Shown here piece after piece: positions 8,447-18,659 of a stretch of DNA of 64,000 nucleotides (its first letter is position 1; the number at the start of each line of letters is the position of its first letter). The position numbers were made by a program, and so were the translations under genes. The notes under the pieces were generated by a model that made no database searches, was not told where the DNA came from, and saw nothing but the letters and a program-made list of their open reading frames with translations. Source of the stretch: Ancylobacter polymorphus (GTDB lineage: Bacteria; Pseudomonadota; Alphaproteobacteria; Rhizobiales; Xanthobacteraceae); the NCBI RefSeq assembly GCF_030813495.1, contig NZ_JAUSUI010000002.1, positions 434,001 through 498,000 of the forward strand, written 5' to 3'.

Positions 8447-11400
8447 ATGACAATCTTCGCCAGCCTGCATCACGTCACGGCCTACCGCTATGACCGCCCG
8501 GTCTCCCTCGGCCCGCAGATCATCCGGCTGCGCCCGGCGCCGCATTGCCGGACCCCGGTGAAGAGCTACGCGCTCAAGGTCACGCCCTCGAACCATTTCG
8601 TGAACTGGCAGCAGGACCCGTTCGGCAACTGGATGGCCCGCTTCGTCTTCCCGGAGAAGGTCACGGAGTTCCGGGTCGAAGTCGACCTCATCGCCGACAT
8701 GACGGTCTACAACCCGTTCGACTTCTTCATCGAGGAATATGCGGAGACGCTGCCCTTCGCCTATCCGACGGCGCTGGCCAAGGAGCTGATTCCGTATCTT
8801 GAGCGCGAGGAGGGCGGGGCGCTTCTCGACGCCTTTGTCGAGGAGGTCCGTCCGGCCGACGGGACCATGACCGTCGACTATCTCGTCGCCCTCAATCAGA
8901 AGGTTCAGGGCCGCGTCGGCTATCTCATCCGCATGGAACCGGGCGTGCAGACGCCGGACGAGACCCTGGCGCTCGCTTCCGGCTCCTGCCGCGATTCCGG
9001 CTGGCTGCTGGTACAGGTGCTGCGTCGGCTCGGCCTCGCCGCGCGCTTCGTCTCCGGCTATCTCATCCAGCTCAAGCCTGACGTGAAGGCACTGGACGGG
9101 CCGACCGGCACCGAGGTCGATTTCACCGACCTGCACGCCTGGTGCGAGGTCTATCTTCCCGGCGCCGGCTGGATCGGCCTCGACCCCACCTCCGGCCTGC
9201 TGTGCGGCGAGAGCCATCTGCCGCTTTGCGCCACGCCGAGCCCGTCCTCGGCCGCGCCGATCACCGGCGGCTTCTCCGCCGAGGAAGGCACCAAGACCGA
9301 GTTCGAGTTCGACATGCGCGTCACCCGCGTCGCCGAGAAGCCGCGCGTGACGCTGCCCTTCTCCGACGAGGCCTGGGCCGCGCTCGACGCTTTGGGCGAC
9401 CGGGTCGACGCGGATCTGGCGGCGCAGGATGTGCGCCTGACCATGGGCGGCGAGCCGACCTTCATCTCCATCGACGATTATCAGGGCGCGGAGTGGAACA
9501 CCTCCGCCGTCGGGCCGACCAAGCGCGCCCGGGCGGACGAGCTGATCCGCCGCCTGCGCACGCGCTTCGCCCCCGGCGGCATGCTGCATTACGGCCAGGG
9601 CAAGTGGTATCCCGGCGAGAGCCTGCCGCGCTGGACCTTCTCGCTCTACTGGCGCAAGGACGGCAAGCCGATCTGGCGCGACCCGGCACTGGTTGCCGCC
9701 GAGACGCAGAAGGGCGCCACGATCGACGAGGCGCAGCGCTTCATCGCCACGCTGGCCGACAGCCTCGGCGTCGGCGCCGCCTATGCCGAGCCGGCCTATG
9801 AGGACGCCGCCCACTGGATGGTGAAGGAGGGCGAGCTCCCGGAGAATGCCGACCCGTTCGACACCAAGCTGGAGGATGCCGAGGCGCGGGCGCGCTTCGC
9901 CCGCGTGTTCGATCGCGGGCTGGGGACGCCCAGCGGCTATGTGCTGCCGATCCAGCGCTGGCAGGCACGCGGCGTGCGCGGCTGGGTCAGCGAGAAATGG
10001 CGCTTCCGCCGCGGGCGGCTTCTGCTGGTGCCCGGCGATTCCCCGGTCGGCTTCCGCCTGCCGCTGGCGAGCCTGCCCTGGGTGCCGCCGGCCGCCTACC
10101 CCTATGTGAATCCCGCCGACCCGATGACGATCTCCGGCGACCTGCCGGATGCGGAAACCTTGCACCAGCTCTACCGCCGCTCGGCGCGCGAGGAGCCGTC
10201 GCAGGACCAGGTCGACCAGGTGCTCACCGGCACCGGCGCGGTGCGCACCGCCCTTTCCATCGAACCGCGCGACGGACGGCTCTGCGTGTTCATGCCGCCG
10301 ACCGAGCGGCTGGAGGACTATCTCGAACTGCTCGCCGCCATCGAGGTGACGGCGGAGGAACTCGGCCTGCCCGTGCATGTCGAAGGCTACACCCCGCCGG
10401 TCGATCCGCGGCTCAACGTCATCCGCGTGGCGCCCGATCCCGGCGTCATCGAGGTCAACGTCCATCCCGCCGCCAATTGGCAGACCTGCGTCGAGATCAC
10501 CCGCGATCTCTATGAGGAGGCGCGTCTCACCCGCCTCGGCACCGAGAAGTTCATGGTCGACGGGCGCCACACCGGCACGGGCGGCGGCAATCATGTGGTG
10601 GTGGGCGGCGCCACGCCGGCGGACAGCCCGTTCCTGCGCCGGCCGGACCTGCTGAAAAGCCTCGTCACCTATTGGCAGCGCCATCCCGCGCTGTCCTATC
10701 TGTTCTCCGGCCTGTTCATCGGCCCGACCAGCCAGGCCCCGCGCGTCGACGAGGCGCGCCATGACAGCCTCTATGAGCTGGAAATCGCCATGGCGCAGGT
10801 GCCGGCGCCGGGCAGGGGCCTCGTGCCGCCGCCCTGGCTGGTGGACCGGCTGTTCCGCAACCTGCTCACCGATGTCACCGGCAACACCCACCGCTCTGAG
10901 ATCTGCATCGACAAATTGTTCTCGCCCGACGGGCCGACCGGGCGCCTCGGCCTTGTCGAGTTCCGCTCGTTCGAAATGCCGCCGGACTGGCGCATGTCGC
11001 TCGCCCAGCAATTGCTGCTGCGCGCGCTCATCGCCTGGTTCTGGCGCACGCCGCAGGAAGGCCCGCTGGTGCGCTGGGGCACGGCGCTGGCCGACCGCTT
11101 CATGCTGCCGCATTTCGTCTGGGCCGATTTCCAGGACGTGCTGGCCGACCTTGCCCGCGCCGGTTACCGGGTCGATCCGCTCTGGTTCGAGGCGCAGCGC
11201 GAATTCCGCTTTCCCTATTTCGGACAGGTGGAACATGGCGGGGTGACGCTGGAACTGCGGCAGGCGCTGGAGCCGTGGCATGTGATGGGTGAGGAAGGCG
11301 CGGTCGGCGGCACGGTGCGTTTCGTCGATTCCTCGGTGGAGCGGCTGCAGGTGCGGGTGGAAGGGCTCAATCCGGCCCGCCATGTCGTCGCCTGCAATGG

Positions 11401-11758
11401 CCGGCGCCTGCCGCTGATGCCGACGGGCCGCTTCGGCGAATATGTCGCGGGTGTGCGCTTCAAGGCGTGGCAGCCGGCCTCCGGCCTGCACCCGACCATT
11501 CCCGTGCAGGCGCCCCTCACCTTCGACATCGTCGATCTGTGGTCGAACCGCTCTCTGGGCGGCTGCGTCTACCATGTCGCCCATCCCGGCGGGCGCAACT
11601 ACGACACCTTCCCGGTCAATTCCTATGAGGCGCAGGCCCGCCGGCTGGCGCGCTTCCAGGATCATGGCCACACGCCGGGCTATCTCTTCATCCCGGCGGA
11701 GGAGCCTTCCACCGAATTCCCGGCGACGCTCGACCTGCGCCGCCCGGCGCGGATCTGA
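8447..11758 (+). CDS. Transglutaminase-like / DUF2126 putative amidoligase protein
   Basis: The large cytoplasmic protein has 1103 residues. An N-terminal bacterial transglutaminase segment ([16 protein letters not shown]) leads into a transglutaminase core with the triad C181 (GSCRDSG), H230 (DLHAWCEV) and D246 (GLDPTSGL). From about residue 315 ([15 protein letters not shown]) to the end lies DUF2126, which Pfam describes as a putative amidoligase. ATG 8447 fits the family N-terminus. The next gene is 143 bp downstream on the same strand and encodes an ATP-grasp/alpha-E protein. These families recur together and are predicted to make and trim peptide-like bonds, but the substrate is unknown. 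Confidence 0.88.
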   Translation: MTIFASLHHVTAYRYDRPVSLGPQIIRLRPAPHCRTPVKSYALKVTPSNHFVNWQQDPFGNWMARFVFPEKVTEFRVEVDLIADMTVYNPFDFFIEEYAETLPFAYPTALAKELIPYLEREEGGALLDAFVEEVRPADGTMTVDYLVALNQKVQGRVGYLIRMEPGVQTPDETLALASGSCRDSGWLLVQVLRRLGLAARFVSGYLIQLKPDVKALDGPTGTEVDFTDLHAWCEVYLPGAGWIGLDPTSGLLCGESHLPLCATPSPSSAAPITGGFSAEEGTKTEFEFDMRVTRVAEKPRVTLPFSDEAWAALDALGDRVDADLAAQDVRLTMGGEPTFISIDDYQGAEWNTSAVGPTKRARADELIRRLRTRFAPGGMLHYGQGKWYPGESLPRWTFSLYWRKDGKPIWRDPALVAAETQKGATIDEAQRFIATLADSLGVGAAYAEPAYEDAAHWMVKEGELPENADPFDTKLEDAEARARFARVFDRGLGTPSGYVLPIQRWQARGVRGWVSEKWRFRRGRLLLVPGDSPVGFRLPLASLPWVPPAAYPYVNPADPMTISGDLPDAETLHQLYRRSAREEPSQDQVDQVLTGTGAVRTALSIEPRDGRLCVFMPPTERLEDYLELLAAIEVTAEELGLPVHVEGYTPPVDPRLNVIRVAPDPGVIEVNVHPAANWQTCVEITRDLYEEARLTRLGTEKFMVDGRHTGTGGGNHVVVGGATPADSPFLRRPDLLKSLVTYWQRHPALSYLFSGLFIGPTSQAPRVDEARHDSLYELEIAMAQVPAPGRGLVPPPWLVDRLFRNLLTDVTGNTHRSEICIDKLFSPDGPTGRLGLVEFRSFEMPPDWRMSLAQQLLLRALIAWFWRTPQEGPLVRWGTALADRFMLPHFVWADFQDVLADLARAGYRVDPLWFEAQREFRFPYFGQVEHGGVTLELRQALEPWHVMGEEGAVGGTVRFVDSSVERLQVRVEGLNPARHVVACNGRRLPLMPTGRFGEYVAGVRFKAWQPASGLHPTIPVQAPLTFDIVDLWSNRSLGGCVYHVAHPGGRNYDTFPVNSYEAQARRLARFQDHGHTPGYLFIPAEEPSTEFPATLDLRRPARI

Positions 11759-11901
11759 CGCGGGCAATGGCGGTCCGGTCTGCTTCCTTCCTGCCACAGT
11801 GCCGCTCCGTCAGGGCCGGGGCGGGCGGTTTGACGGGGACGGGGCGTGCGGCGGCGGCGCGGGGATGGTATGCCCATCCTTTGCCGGGCTGAGAGGGAGC
11901 C

Positions 11902-14415
11902 ATGCCCAGTCGCACGGAGCCGCAGGCGCGCACGCGCCGCTTCGAGGAAGCGGCCGTCGCGGCGCTGCTGGCGCAGTACAAGCCGCTGCCGGGCGTCCAC
12001 GATGAACTCGTGGACGGCGACGGGCGCCCGCGCGCGCACTGGACCTCGCTTCTGGCGGCGCTGGCCGAAATGGGCGTGGAGGAGGTCAACCGCCGCTTCC
12101 GCGCCGCCGACCGGCATCTCTACCGCTCCGGCGTGTTCTACCGCGTCTATGACGACCCCAATGGCGGCGAGCGGCCCTGGCCGATCTCGCATCTGCCGCT
12201 CGTTATCGACGCGGCGGAATGGCGCGCGCTGGAGCGCGGGCTGATCCAGCGCGCGCAGATGCTGGAAGGGCTGCTCTCCGACCTCTATGGCGAGGGCCAG
12301 CTTGTGCGCGGGGGTGCGCTGCCGGCGGCGGCGGTGGCGGGCAATCCCGATTTCCTGCGCCCCATGGTTGGGGTGGATCCACATGGCGGCAGCTTCCTCA
12401 AGATTTACGCCGCCGATCTCGGCCGCGGGCCGGACGGCAATTGGTGGGTGCTCTCCGACCGTACCCAGTCGCCTTCCGGTGCCGGCTACGCGCTGGAGAA
12501 CCGCATCGCCATCGCCCGCGCCCTGCCGGACCTCGCCCGCTCGCTCAACGTCATGCGGCTGGCCGGCTATTTCCAGGGGCTGCGGGCCGGGCTGACCAAG
12601 CTCGACCGTTCCGGCGAGGGGCGGGTGGGGCTGCTCACCCCCGGTCCGCTGAACGAGACCTATTTCGAGCATGCCTATCTCGCCCGCTATCTCGGCTTCG
12701 TGCTGCTGGAAGGCGACGATCTCACCGTGCGCGACAATGTCGTCTATGTCCGCACCGTGGCCGGCTTGAAGCGGGTCGACGTGCTGCTGCGCCGCCTCGA
12801 CGCCGACTACGCCGACCCGCTGGAACTCAACCCTTCCTCGCATCTCGGCGTGCCCGGGCTGATGCAGGCCATCCGCGCCGGCGGCGTCGCGGTGGCGAAT
12901 GCGCTCGGCGCCGGCGTGGTCGAGGCGCCAGCGATGATGGGCTTCCTGCCGCGTCTCGGCCAGCAAGTGCTGGGCGAGGCGCCGATCCTGCCCAATATCG
13001 CGACCTGGTGGTGCGGCCAGCCGGCCGAGCGCGAGCGCGTGCTCGACAGCCTCGACGATCTCGTCATCTCGCCCGCCTTCCGCCGGCCGGTGCCGGGGGC
13101 GCTGGAGAACGGGCCGGTGATCGGCGCCGATCTCGATCCCGTCCAGCGCGCGGCGGTGGAGCGCGCCATCCGCACCCGCGGCGTGGATATCGTCGGGCAG
13201 GAGGCGGTGCGCCTCTCCACCATGCCGGTGTGGAGCAACGGGCGGCTGGAGCCGCGCCCCTTCATCCTGCGCATCTTCGTCGCCGCCACCGAGGCCGGCT
13301 GGACCGTGATGCCCGGCGGCTTCTGCCGTGTCTCCGACACGCTCGATTCCCGCGCCGTGTCGATGCAGGGCGGGGGCCGTTCGGCCGATGTGTGGGTGCT
13401 GGACGCCGCGCCGGTGGAACAGACCACGCTGCTGCCGGCGCCCGACACGGTGGAGGTGAAGCGCCAGACCGGACCGCTGCCGAGCCGCGCGGCGGATAAT
13501 TTCTTCTGGCTCGGGCGCTATGTCGAGCGCGCCGAATGCACGCTGCGCCTGCTGCGCACGCTCGCCGGGCGGCTCTCCTCCACCGCCGATGGCGGCGGCG
13601 GCTCGGTGCCGGCGCTGCTCGACCTGCTGCAATCCTGGGGGGCGGTGCCGGACGAATTGACGCGCGCGCGCCCGATCCGTCACGTGCTGGCGGCGCTGGC
13701 CGGGCGCGAGCGGCCGGGCGCCCTTCCAAACCTCATCGACAGCGCCCGCCACACCGCCTCGGTGATCCGCGACCGGCTCTCCCCCGATGCCTGGCGTACC
13801 CTGGCCGATCTCGGCCTGACGCTGGACGAGCCGGTGCCGCCGGGTGGCGCCGAGCCGGACGCCTATGAGCGCGCCGACCGGGCCCTGCGGGCGCTCGCCG
13901 CCTTTTCCGGCCTCGCCTCGGAGAACATGAACCGGCTCGCCGGATGGCGCTTCCTCGATCTCGGCCGCCGCATCGAACGCGGCATCGCCGTGTGCCGCTT
14001 CGCCCGGGCGCTGGTGGGCGAGAGGCCGAGCGCCAGCACGCTCGACGTGCTGCTGGAGCTGTGCGACAGCCAGATCACCTATCGCTCGCGCTATGTGATG
14101 GTGGAAAGCCGCGCGCCCGTGCTCGACCTCGTGCTGCTGGACCCGGTGAATCCGCGCTCGCTCGCCTTCCAGATCGCTGCCATCAGCGACCATCTCGACG
14201 TGCTGCCCGGCCATGCCGGCGACGCGCTGCCCCCGCCGGAGGAGCGCCTTGTCGCCCGGCTGTCCGCGAGCATGAAGGCGTTCGACGCGGTCGAGTTCGA
14301 CGATGCGCGCCTCGCCAAGGTCGAGGCCCAGCTGATGGAACTCTCGAACGACGTGGCGGAGCGCTATTTCATCCACCGCCAGCCGGTGGAAACGCCATGG
14401 GACCTCCAGGCATGA
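11902..14415 (+). CDS. Circularly permuted ATP-grasp domain fused to alpha-E domain
   Basis: The 837-residue protein joins two domains that are separate genes in many bacteria (COG2308 and COG2307). Residues of about 70-480 are the circularly permuted type 2 ATP-grasp (DUF404/DUF407; GPLNETYFEHAYLARYLG, ATWWCGQ). From about residue 520 (LPSRAADNFFWLGRYVERAE) to the end is the helical alpha-E domain (DUF403). ATP-grasp proteins usually activate a carboxylate to form amide or peptide bonds. AGGGAGCC precedes the ATG at 11902. The stop overlaps the start of the next transglutaminase gene by ATGA, so translation is probably coupled. Confidence 0.9.
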   Translation: MPSRTEPQARTRRFEEAAVAALLAQYKPLPGVHDELVDGDGRPRAHWTSLLAALAEMGVEEVNRRFRAADRHLYRSGVFYRVYDDPNGGERPWPISHLPLVIDAAEWRALERGLIQRAQMLEGLLSDLYGEGQLVRGGALPAAAVAGNPDFLRPMVGVDPHGGSFLKIYAADLGRGPDGNWWVLSDRTQSPSGAGYALENRIAIARALPDLARSLNVMRLAGYFQGLRAGLTKLDRSGEGRVGLLTPGPLNETYFEHAYLARYLGFVLLEGDDLTVRDNVVYVRTVAGLKRVDVLLRRLDADYADPLELNPSSHLGVPGLMQAIRAGGVAVANALGAGVVEAPAMMGFLPRLGQQVLGEAPILPNIATWWCGQPAERERVLDSLDDLVISPAFRRPVPGALENGPVIGADLDPVQRAAVERAIRTRGVDIVGQEAVRLSTMPVWSNGRLEPRPFILRIFVAATEAGWTVMPGGFCRVSDTLDSRAVSMQGGGRSADVWVLDAAPVEQTTLLPAPDTVEVKRQTGPLPSRAADNFFWLGRYVERAECTLRLLRTLAGRLSSTADGGGGSVPALLDLLQSWGAVPDELTRARPIRHVLAALAGRERPGALPNLIDSARHTASVIRDRLSPDAWRTLADLGLTLDEPVPPGGAEPDAYERADRALRALAAFSGLASENMNRLAGWRFLDLGRRIERGIAVCRFARALVGERPSASTLDVLLELCDSQITYRSRYVMVESRAPVLDLVLLDPVNPRSLAFQIAAISDHLDVLPGHAGDALPPPEERLVARLSASMKAFDAVEFDDARLAKVEAQLMELSNDVAERYFIHRQPVETPWDLQA

Positions 14416-15329
14416 AATACGACATCCACCAGGCGACCACCTATTCCTACGCCTCTTCCGTGCCGGTGGCGCGCCATGTGGTGCGGATGGTGCCGGTGGA
14501 GCGGCCGAACCAGCGCGTCGTCGCCAGCCATTTCGCCGTCGAGCCCGAGCCGGTGGAATGGACCGAGACCCGCGATTTCTTCGGCAACAAGGTGGTGCAT
14601 ATCCGCATCGAGACCCCGCATCGCAGCTTCGTCGTCAAGACGCGGGCGCGGGTGGAGGTGGACGCGCCGCCCGACATCGCGGCCGATTCCGGCCCCTCCT
14701 GGGAGGAAACGCGCGCGGCGGCGAATGCGAGCCTCGATCTCTCCGGCCGGTCGCCGGCGCATTTCCTGTTTCCCAGCCCCGCCGTGCCGCTGAGCCCGGC
14801 GATCACCGAATGGGTGGCCACGAGCTTCCCGCCGGGCCGGCCGATGCTCGCCGCCTGCATCGAGGTGATGAACCGCATCCATGCGGAGTTCACCTATGAC
14901 CCGCGCGCCACCGATGTCTCGACCCCGCCGCTGGAAGCGTTCGAAATGCGCGCCGGGGTGTGCCAGGACTTCGCCCATATCATGATCGCCGGCCTGCGCG
15001 GCCTCGGCCTGCCGGCGGCCTATGTCTCCGGTTTCCTGCGCACCGAGCCGCCGCCCGGCAAGGAGCGCCTCCAGGGCGCCGACGCCACTCATGCCTGGGT
15101 GGCGGTGTGGTGCGGCGACGAAATCGGCTGGCAGGGGCTGGACCCGACCAACGCGCTCACCGTCGCCACCGATCACGTCGTGCTGGCGGTAGGGCGCGAC
15201 TACACCGATGTCGCCCCCATTGGCGGCGTGGTGTTTGGCTCCGGCCGGCAAAAGCTCAAGGTCGAGGTGGATGTGATCCCGATGCCGGAGGAGCCGCCGC
15301 GCAAGGGCCCGGCCGTGCCGCCGGCCTGA
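14412..15329 (+). CDS. Transglutaminase-like cysteine protease/transferase family protein
   Basis: This 305-residue stand-alone transglutaminase-fold protein has an N-terminal bacterial transglutaminase segment (YDIHQATTYSYASSVPVARH) and a core triad C184 (AGVCQDFAH), H227 (ATHAWVAVW) and D244 (GLDPTNA). Bacterial members of this fold are mostly predicted peptidases. It is translationally coupled to the ATP-grasp/alpha-E gene by a 4-bp overlap. With the upstream DUF2126 protein, the operon thus holds two transglutaminase-fold enzymes. The Anbu proteasome-like peptidase gene that often follows in other genomes is not here; the next gene is SapC. Confidence 0.9.
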   Translation: MKYDIHQATTYSYASSVPVARHVVRMVPVERPNQRVVASHFAVEPEPVEWTETRDFFGNKVVHIRIETPHRSFVVKTRARVEVDAPPDIAADSGPSWEETRAAANASLDLSGRSPAHFLFPSPAVPLSPAITEWVATSFPPGRPMLAACIEVMNRIHAEFTYDPRATDVSTPPLEAFEMRAGVCQDFAHIMIAGLRGLGLPAAYVSGFLRTEPPPGKERLQGADATHAWVAVWCGDEIGWQGLDPTNALTVATDHVVLAVGRDYTDVAPIGGVVFGSGRQKLKVEVDVIPMPEEPPRKGPAVPPA

Positions 15330-15515
15330 CGCGGTGCTGGCGCGGTCATGCGGAGATATGTGCGGAGGTAAGAATGGTTGTCGCGCTCCGGCCGATCGGG
15401 TAATTCCGGCGGGTCGCCACGGACCCTCTCGCTGAAGGCTGCGGGGTGTCCGGCGCCGCCGGACGCACCCGTCTGACAGGGCCGTCCCTCGCTCCGCTTC
15501 GCGAAAGGCCCTGCC

Positions 15516-16316
15516 ATGACGAAACCGCCCGCAAAAGCACCCAAGGCCCGCAAGCCAAAGGGCGCCGCTGCCGCGCCGCTGCCGCTGTTCTACCGCAAGC
15601 CGACGCTGCTGCGCTTCGAGAGCCATGGACGGCTCAGCCTCCGGCGCGCGGCGGATTTCCGCTTCGCCGCCCGCGCGACGTCGCTTCCGCTGGTGGCTGC
15701 CGAATTCGCGGCGGCCGGGCGCGACTATCCCCTGGTCTTCGCCAGCGACGAGGGCGCGATGCCGCTGGCGGTGACGGGCATTACCGCCGAACAGAACCTG
15801 TTCGTCGAGGCGGACGGGCGCTGGCGCGCCGGCAGCTACATTCCTGGCTATGTCCGGCGCTACCCCTTCATCGGCATCACCGCCGAGGATAGCGGGTCGA
15901 CCATGCTCGGCGTCGACCTCGCCAGCGACCGTCTGGCGGACGAGGGCGAGAAGGAGGCCGACATGCTGTTCGACCTCAGGGGCGCCGCCACCCGCACCAG
16001 CCAGTCGGCAATGGCGCTGTGCGAGGCCTACGCCACCGAGCACACCCGCACCCGGGCCTTCGTCCAGGCACTGAAGGACAAGAACCTGTTGGTGCCCCGC
16101 AGCGCGCAGGTCAGTTTTGCCGATGCCGGCCGGGCCGTGGTGCAGGGCTTCCAGCTGGTCGACGAGGCGGCGTTCCGGGCGCTGCCCGCCGCCGCCGTGG
16201 TCGAGTTTCATGCCAAAGGCTGGCTCGATCTTATCGTGCTCCACCTCGCCTCGCAGCAGCGCTGGCGCGAACTGGTGGACATGTCCGCTCGCGTCCGCGC
16301 CGAGGCCGCGCACTGA
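15516..16316 (+). CDS. SapC family protein
   Basis: The 266-residue soluble protein matches the SapC family (Pfam PF07277). Characteristic stretches are PLVAAEFAAAGRDYPLVF, GYVRRYPFIGI and AQVSFADAGRAVVQGFQLVDE. The family was named for a Campylobacter S-layer locus, but its molecular role is not established. The N-terminus is Lys/Pro/Ala-rich. It lies 186 bp after the transglutaminase operon on the same strand, so it is probably a separate transcription unit. That gap contains no gene I can see. Confidence 0.85.
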   Translation: MTKPPAKAPKARKPKGAAAAPLPLFYRKPTLLRFESHGRLSLRRAADFRFAARATSLPLVAAEFAAAGRDYPLVFASDEGAMPLAVTGITAEQNLFVEADGRWRAGSYIPGYVRRYPFIGITAEDSGSTMLGVDLASDRLADEGEKEADMLFDLRGAATRTSQSAMALCEAYATEHTRTRAFVQALKDKNLLVPRSAQVSFADAGRAVVQGFQLVDEAAFRALPAAAVVEFHAKGWLDLIVLHLASQQRWRELVDMSARVRAEAAH

Positions 16317-16461
16317 GGCGCGGTGCCCAGCGGCAGGCGCCCGGAAGGAAAGGGCGCCCGCCACCGCCTTGGCGATTCAATCCGCTGCCAAAGCGCTTTA
16401 GAGATAGGCGGGACGCAGCCCGAATCGCGCGCCGGCGCGCCCGCCATCGAGACCGCTGACC

Positions 16462-17808
16462 ATGACCGACACCGCCCGCACCGAGCCCGACCGCGACGAG
16501 GACGGCTTTCTTGCCAGCCTCGCCGTCTATCTGCGTCGGCGCGTGCTCATCGTGGTGCTGCTGGGCTTTTCCTCCGGCCTGCCGCTGGCGCTTTCCGGCG
16601 CCACGCTGACCATCTGGATGGCCGAGGCGCAGGTGAACCTCACCACGATCGGCCTCTTCGCGCTGGTCGGGGTGCCCTATAATTTCAAGTTCATCTGGGC
16701 GCCGCTGGTTGATGCGCTGGACGTGCCGCTGCTGGGGCGCTGGTTGGGGCGACGGCGCGGCTGGCTGGTGTTCACCCAGCTGCTGCTGATCCTCGCCGTC
16801 GCCTGGCTCGGTTTTCAGGACCCGGTAAACGCGCCCTGGCATGTCGCGCTGGGCGCGCTTCTGGTCGCCACCGCCTCGGCGACGCAGGACATCGTCGTCG
16901 ATGCCTTCCGCGTCGAGAGCCTGGAGGTGCGCGAACAGGCCGCCGGCATGGCCGGCTATGTCGCCGCCTACCGCGTCGGCATGCTGGCCTCGGGCGCGGG
17001 CGTCGTGCTGCTGGTGGCGTGGTTCGAGGTGCTGGGCGTGCCGCGCGCCGATGTGTGGGCGTGGGGCTATCTCGCCGCCGCTGCCATGGTCGGCGTCGGA
17101 CTGCTCGCCGCGCTGCTGGCGAAGGAGCCGGCCGGGGCGCCGGCGATCCGGCACGAGGAAAGCGTGTTCCGCCGCATCGGCACCACGGCCGTGGGCGCCT
17201 TCGCCGAGTTCCTCACCCGCAACAGTGCGATCGCCATCCTGCTGTTCGTCGTCCTGTTCAAATTCTGCGATGCCTTTGCCGGGGCGCTGACCGGGGCGTT
17301 CGTCATCAATATCGGCTTCGACAAGGCCACCTATGCCGGGGTGGTGAAGGGCGTGGGCTTCGCGGCGGCGCTGCTCGGCGGCTTCGCCGGCGGGGTGATC
17401 GCCCGCGCTTTGCCGCTCGCCACCGCCTTGTGGGTGGCGGGCTTGCTGCAGATGCTCTCCAACCTCGCCTTTTCCTGGCAGGCCTGGGTCGGGGTGAATG
17501 TGCCGGCGCTGACCGCGACCATCGTGGTCGAGAACTTCACCGGCGCCATCGGCACGGTGATCTTCGTTGCCTATATCTCGGCGCTGTGCGGCAACCGTGC
17601 CCATACCGCCACCCAATATGCGCTGCTGACCGCGCTGGCGGCGGTGGGGCGCACCTTCCTCGCTTCCTCCGCCGGCTTCGTGGCCGAGGCGACGGGGTGG
17701 ATGGTGTTCTTCGCCATCACCGCGCTCGCCGCCCTGCCGGGGCTGGTGCTGCTCGCCTATCTGCAGGCGCGCGGCCATTTCCGCGAACTGGCGGCGGCGA
17801 GGGGCTGA
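16462..17808 (+). CDS. MFS permease, AmpG-like (muropeptide transporter family)
   Basis: The 448-residue integral membrane protein has about 12-14 helices. The N-terminal part (GFSSGLPLALSGATLTIWMAE, then NFKFIWAPLVDAL) is the AmpG signature. AmpG imports anhydro-muropeptides for cell-wall recycling; alphaproteobacteria often carry several paralogues of unproven substrate. The start at ATG 16462 follows the pattern of a charged cytoplasmic N-terminus. It runs convergently towards recR with only 16 bp between the stops. Specificity is inferred from family only. Confidence 0.82.
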   Translation: MTDTARTEPDRDEDGFLASLAVYLRRRVLIVVLLGFSSGLPLALSGATLTIWMAEAQVNLTTIGLFALVGVPYNFKFIWAPLVDALDVPLLGRWLGRRRGWLVFTQLLLILAVAWLGFQDPVNAPWHVALGALLVATASATQDIVVDAFRVESLEVREQAAGMAGYVAAYRVGMLASGAGVVLLVAWFEVLGVPRADVWAWGYLAAAAMVGVGLLAALLAKEPAGAPAIRHEESVFRRIGTTAVGAFAEFLTRNSAIAILLFVVLFKFCDAFAGALTGAFVINIGFDKATYAGVVKGVGFAAALLGGFAGGVIARALPLATALWVAGLLQMLSNLAFSWQAWVGVNVPALTATIVVENFTGAIGTVIFVAYISALCGNRAHTATQYALLTALAAVGRTFLASSAGFVAEATGWMVFFAITALAALPGLVLLAYLQARGHFRELAAARG

Positions 17809-17824
17809 GGGCGGGACGCCGGCT

Positions 17825-18430
17825 TCAGGAACTCGTGCGCGCCCGGATCGCCGCCGAGAGCGTGCCCTCGTCGAGATAATCCAGCTCGCCGCCCACCGGC
17901 ACGCCATGGGCGAGGCGGGTGACCTTCACCGGCGTCTCGCGCAGCAACTCGGTGATGTAATGGGCGGTGGTCTGGCCGTCGACCGTGGCGCCGAGCGCGA
18001 GCAGCACCTCGCTCACCGCGCCCCCCTGCACCCGCGCCACCAGCGCGGCGAGGTTGAGTTCTTCCGGGCCGATGCCGTCGAGCGGGGAGAGCGTGCCGCC
18101 GAGCACATGATAGCGGGCGTTCAGCGCTGCCGCGCGTTCGAGCGCCCACAGGTCGGCGACATCGGCGACCACCACCAGCAGCGTCGGGTCGCGCGTGTCG
18201 TCGCAGCAGATCGAGCAGGGATCGCGCACATCGATATTACCGCAGACGCGGCAGGTGCAGATCTTGCCCAGCACCTCGCCAAAGGCGCTGGCGAGCGGGC
18301 TCATCAGCTGTTCGCGCTTCTTGATCAGGTGCAGCGCGGCGCGGCGGGCGGAACGCGGCCCGAGGCCCGGCACGCGGGCGAGCAGCTGGATCAGGCGTTC
18401 GATCTCGGGGCCGGCGACGGCGCGGGGCAT
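17825..18430 (-). CDS. recR: Recombination mediator protein RecR
   Basis: RecR acts with RecO/RecF to load RecA on gapped DNA. The 201 residues show a helix-hairpin-helix region ([19 protein letters not shown]), a C4 zinc finger ([17 protein letters not shown]) and a Toprim domain with [19 protein letters not shown] 18430, preceded by GAGGATGCC, gives the usual RecR N-terminus ([14 protein letters not shown]). The common dnaX-ybaB-recR order is not present here, as neighbours on both sides are unrelated. No LexA box is evident upstream. Confidence 0.96.
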   Translation of the reverse strand: MPRAVAGPEIERLIQLLARVPGLGPRSARRAALHLIKKREQLMSPLASAFGEVLGKICTCRVCGNIDVRDPCSICCDDTRDPTLLVVVADVADLWALERAAALNARYHVLGGTLSPLDGIGPEELNLAALVARVQGGAVSEVLLALGATVDGQTTAHYITELLRETPVKVTRLAHGVPVGGELDYLDEGTLSAAIRARTSS

Positions 18431-18480
18431 GGCATCCTCATCGCCGGTCGGGGGCCGCCGGCCAGTCTCTAAGCTATGCA

Positions 18481-18534
18481 TAGAGAACGTTTTACCGATC
18501 TGATTGCGGTGCAGTCAGATCGGTACGTGCTCTA
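18481..18534. repeat. Intergenic palindromic repeat (REP-like element)
   Basis: A long imperfect palindrome lies between the divergent recR and antiporter genes. Outer arms TAGAG (18481-18485) and CTCTA (18530-18534) enclose perfect inner arms ACCGATCTGA (18494-18503) and TCAGATCGGT (18515-18524). This TAGAGCA...TGCTCTA-framed form resembles dispersed intergenic repeats common in Rhizobiales. It could equally be a hairpin or operator; a genome-wide copy count would decide. Confidence 0.55.
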
Positions 18535-18600
18535 GCGCAGGCGGGCGCCGGCCGCAAAGGGCTCCGCCCGATCCACTGTCGGGATTGCGGTTTTGCTCGA

Positions 18601-18658
18601 CACCCGGCGAGGGGGTTGCTAACCCCGAACCCTGTGACGCCAGCCGACCGGGGAAGAA
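18601..18658 (+). ncRNA. Candidate nhaA-I (Li+-I) riboswitch
   Basis: The leader directly before a cation antiporter-like gene contains a strong hairpin GGGGTT-GCT-AACCCC (18612-18626). CCCGG (18603-18607) can pair with CCGGG (18648-18652), which overlaps the ribosome binding site. GGCG (18606-18609) can alternatively pair with CGCC (18638-18641). The arrangement and the GTTGCTAACCCC and GACGCCAGCCGACCGGGG strings resemble, from memory, the nhaA-I motif, reported as a lithium-sensing riboswitch. No covariance search was possible. Confidence 0.5.
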
Positions 18659-18659
18659 G

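Noticed and set aside
8192..11797. 1201-codon open frame on the minus strand
   Set aside because: It is antisense to the DUF2126 gene. The His/Arg/Gly/Ala-rich composition is typical of the GC-rich shadow of a real gene and shows no domain.
11680..14376. 898-codon open frame on the minus strand
   Set aside because: Antisense to the ATP-grasp/alpha-E gene, whose own frame carries clear family motifs.
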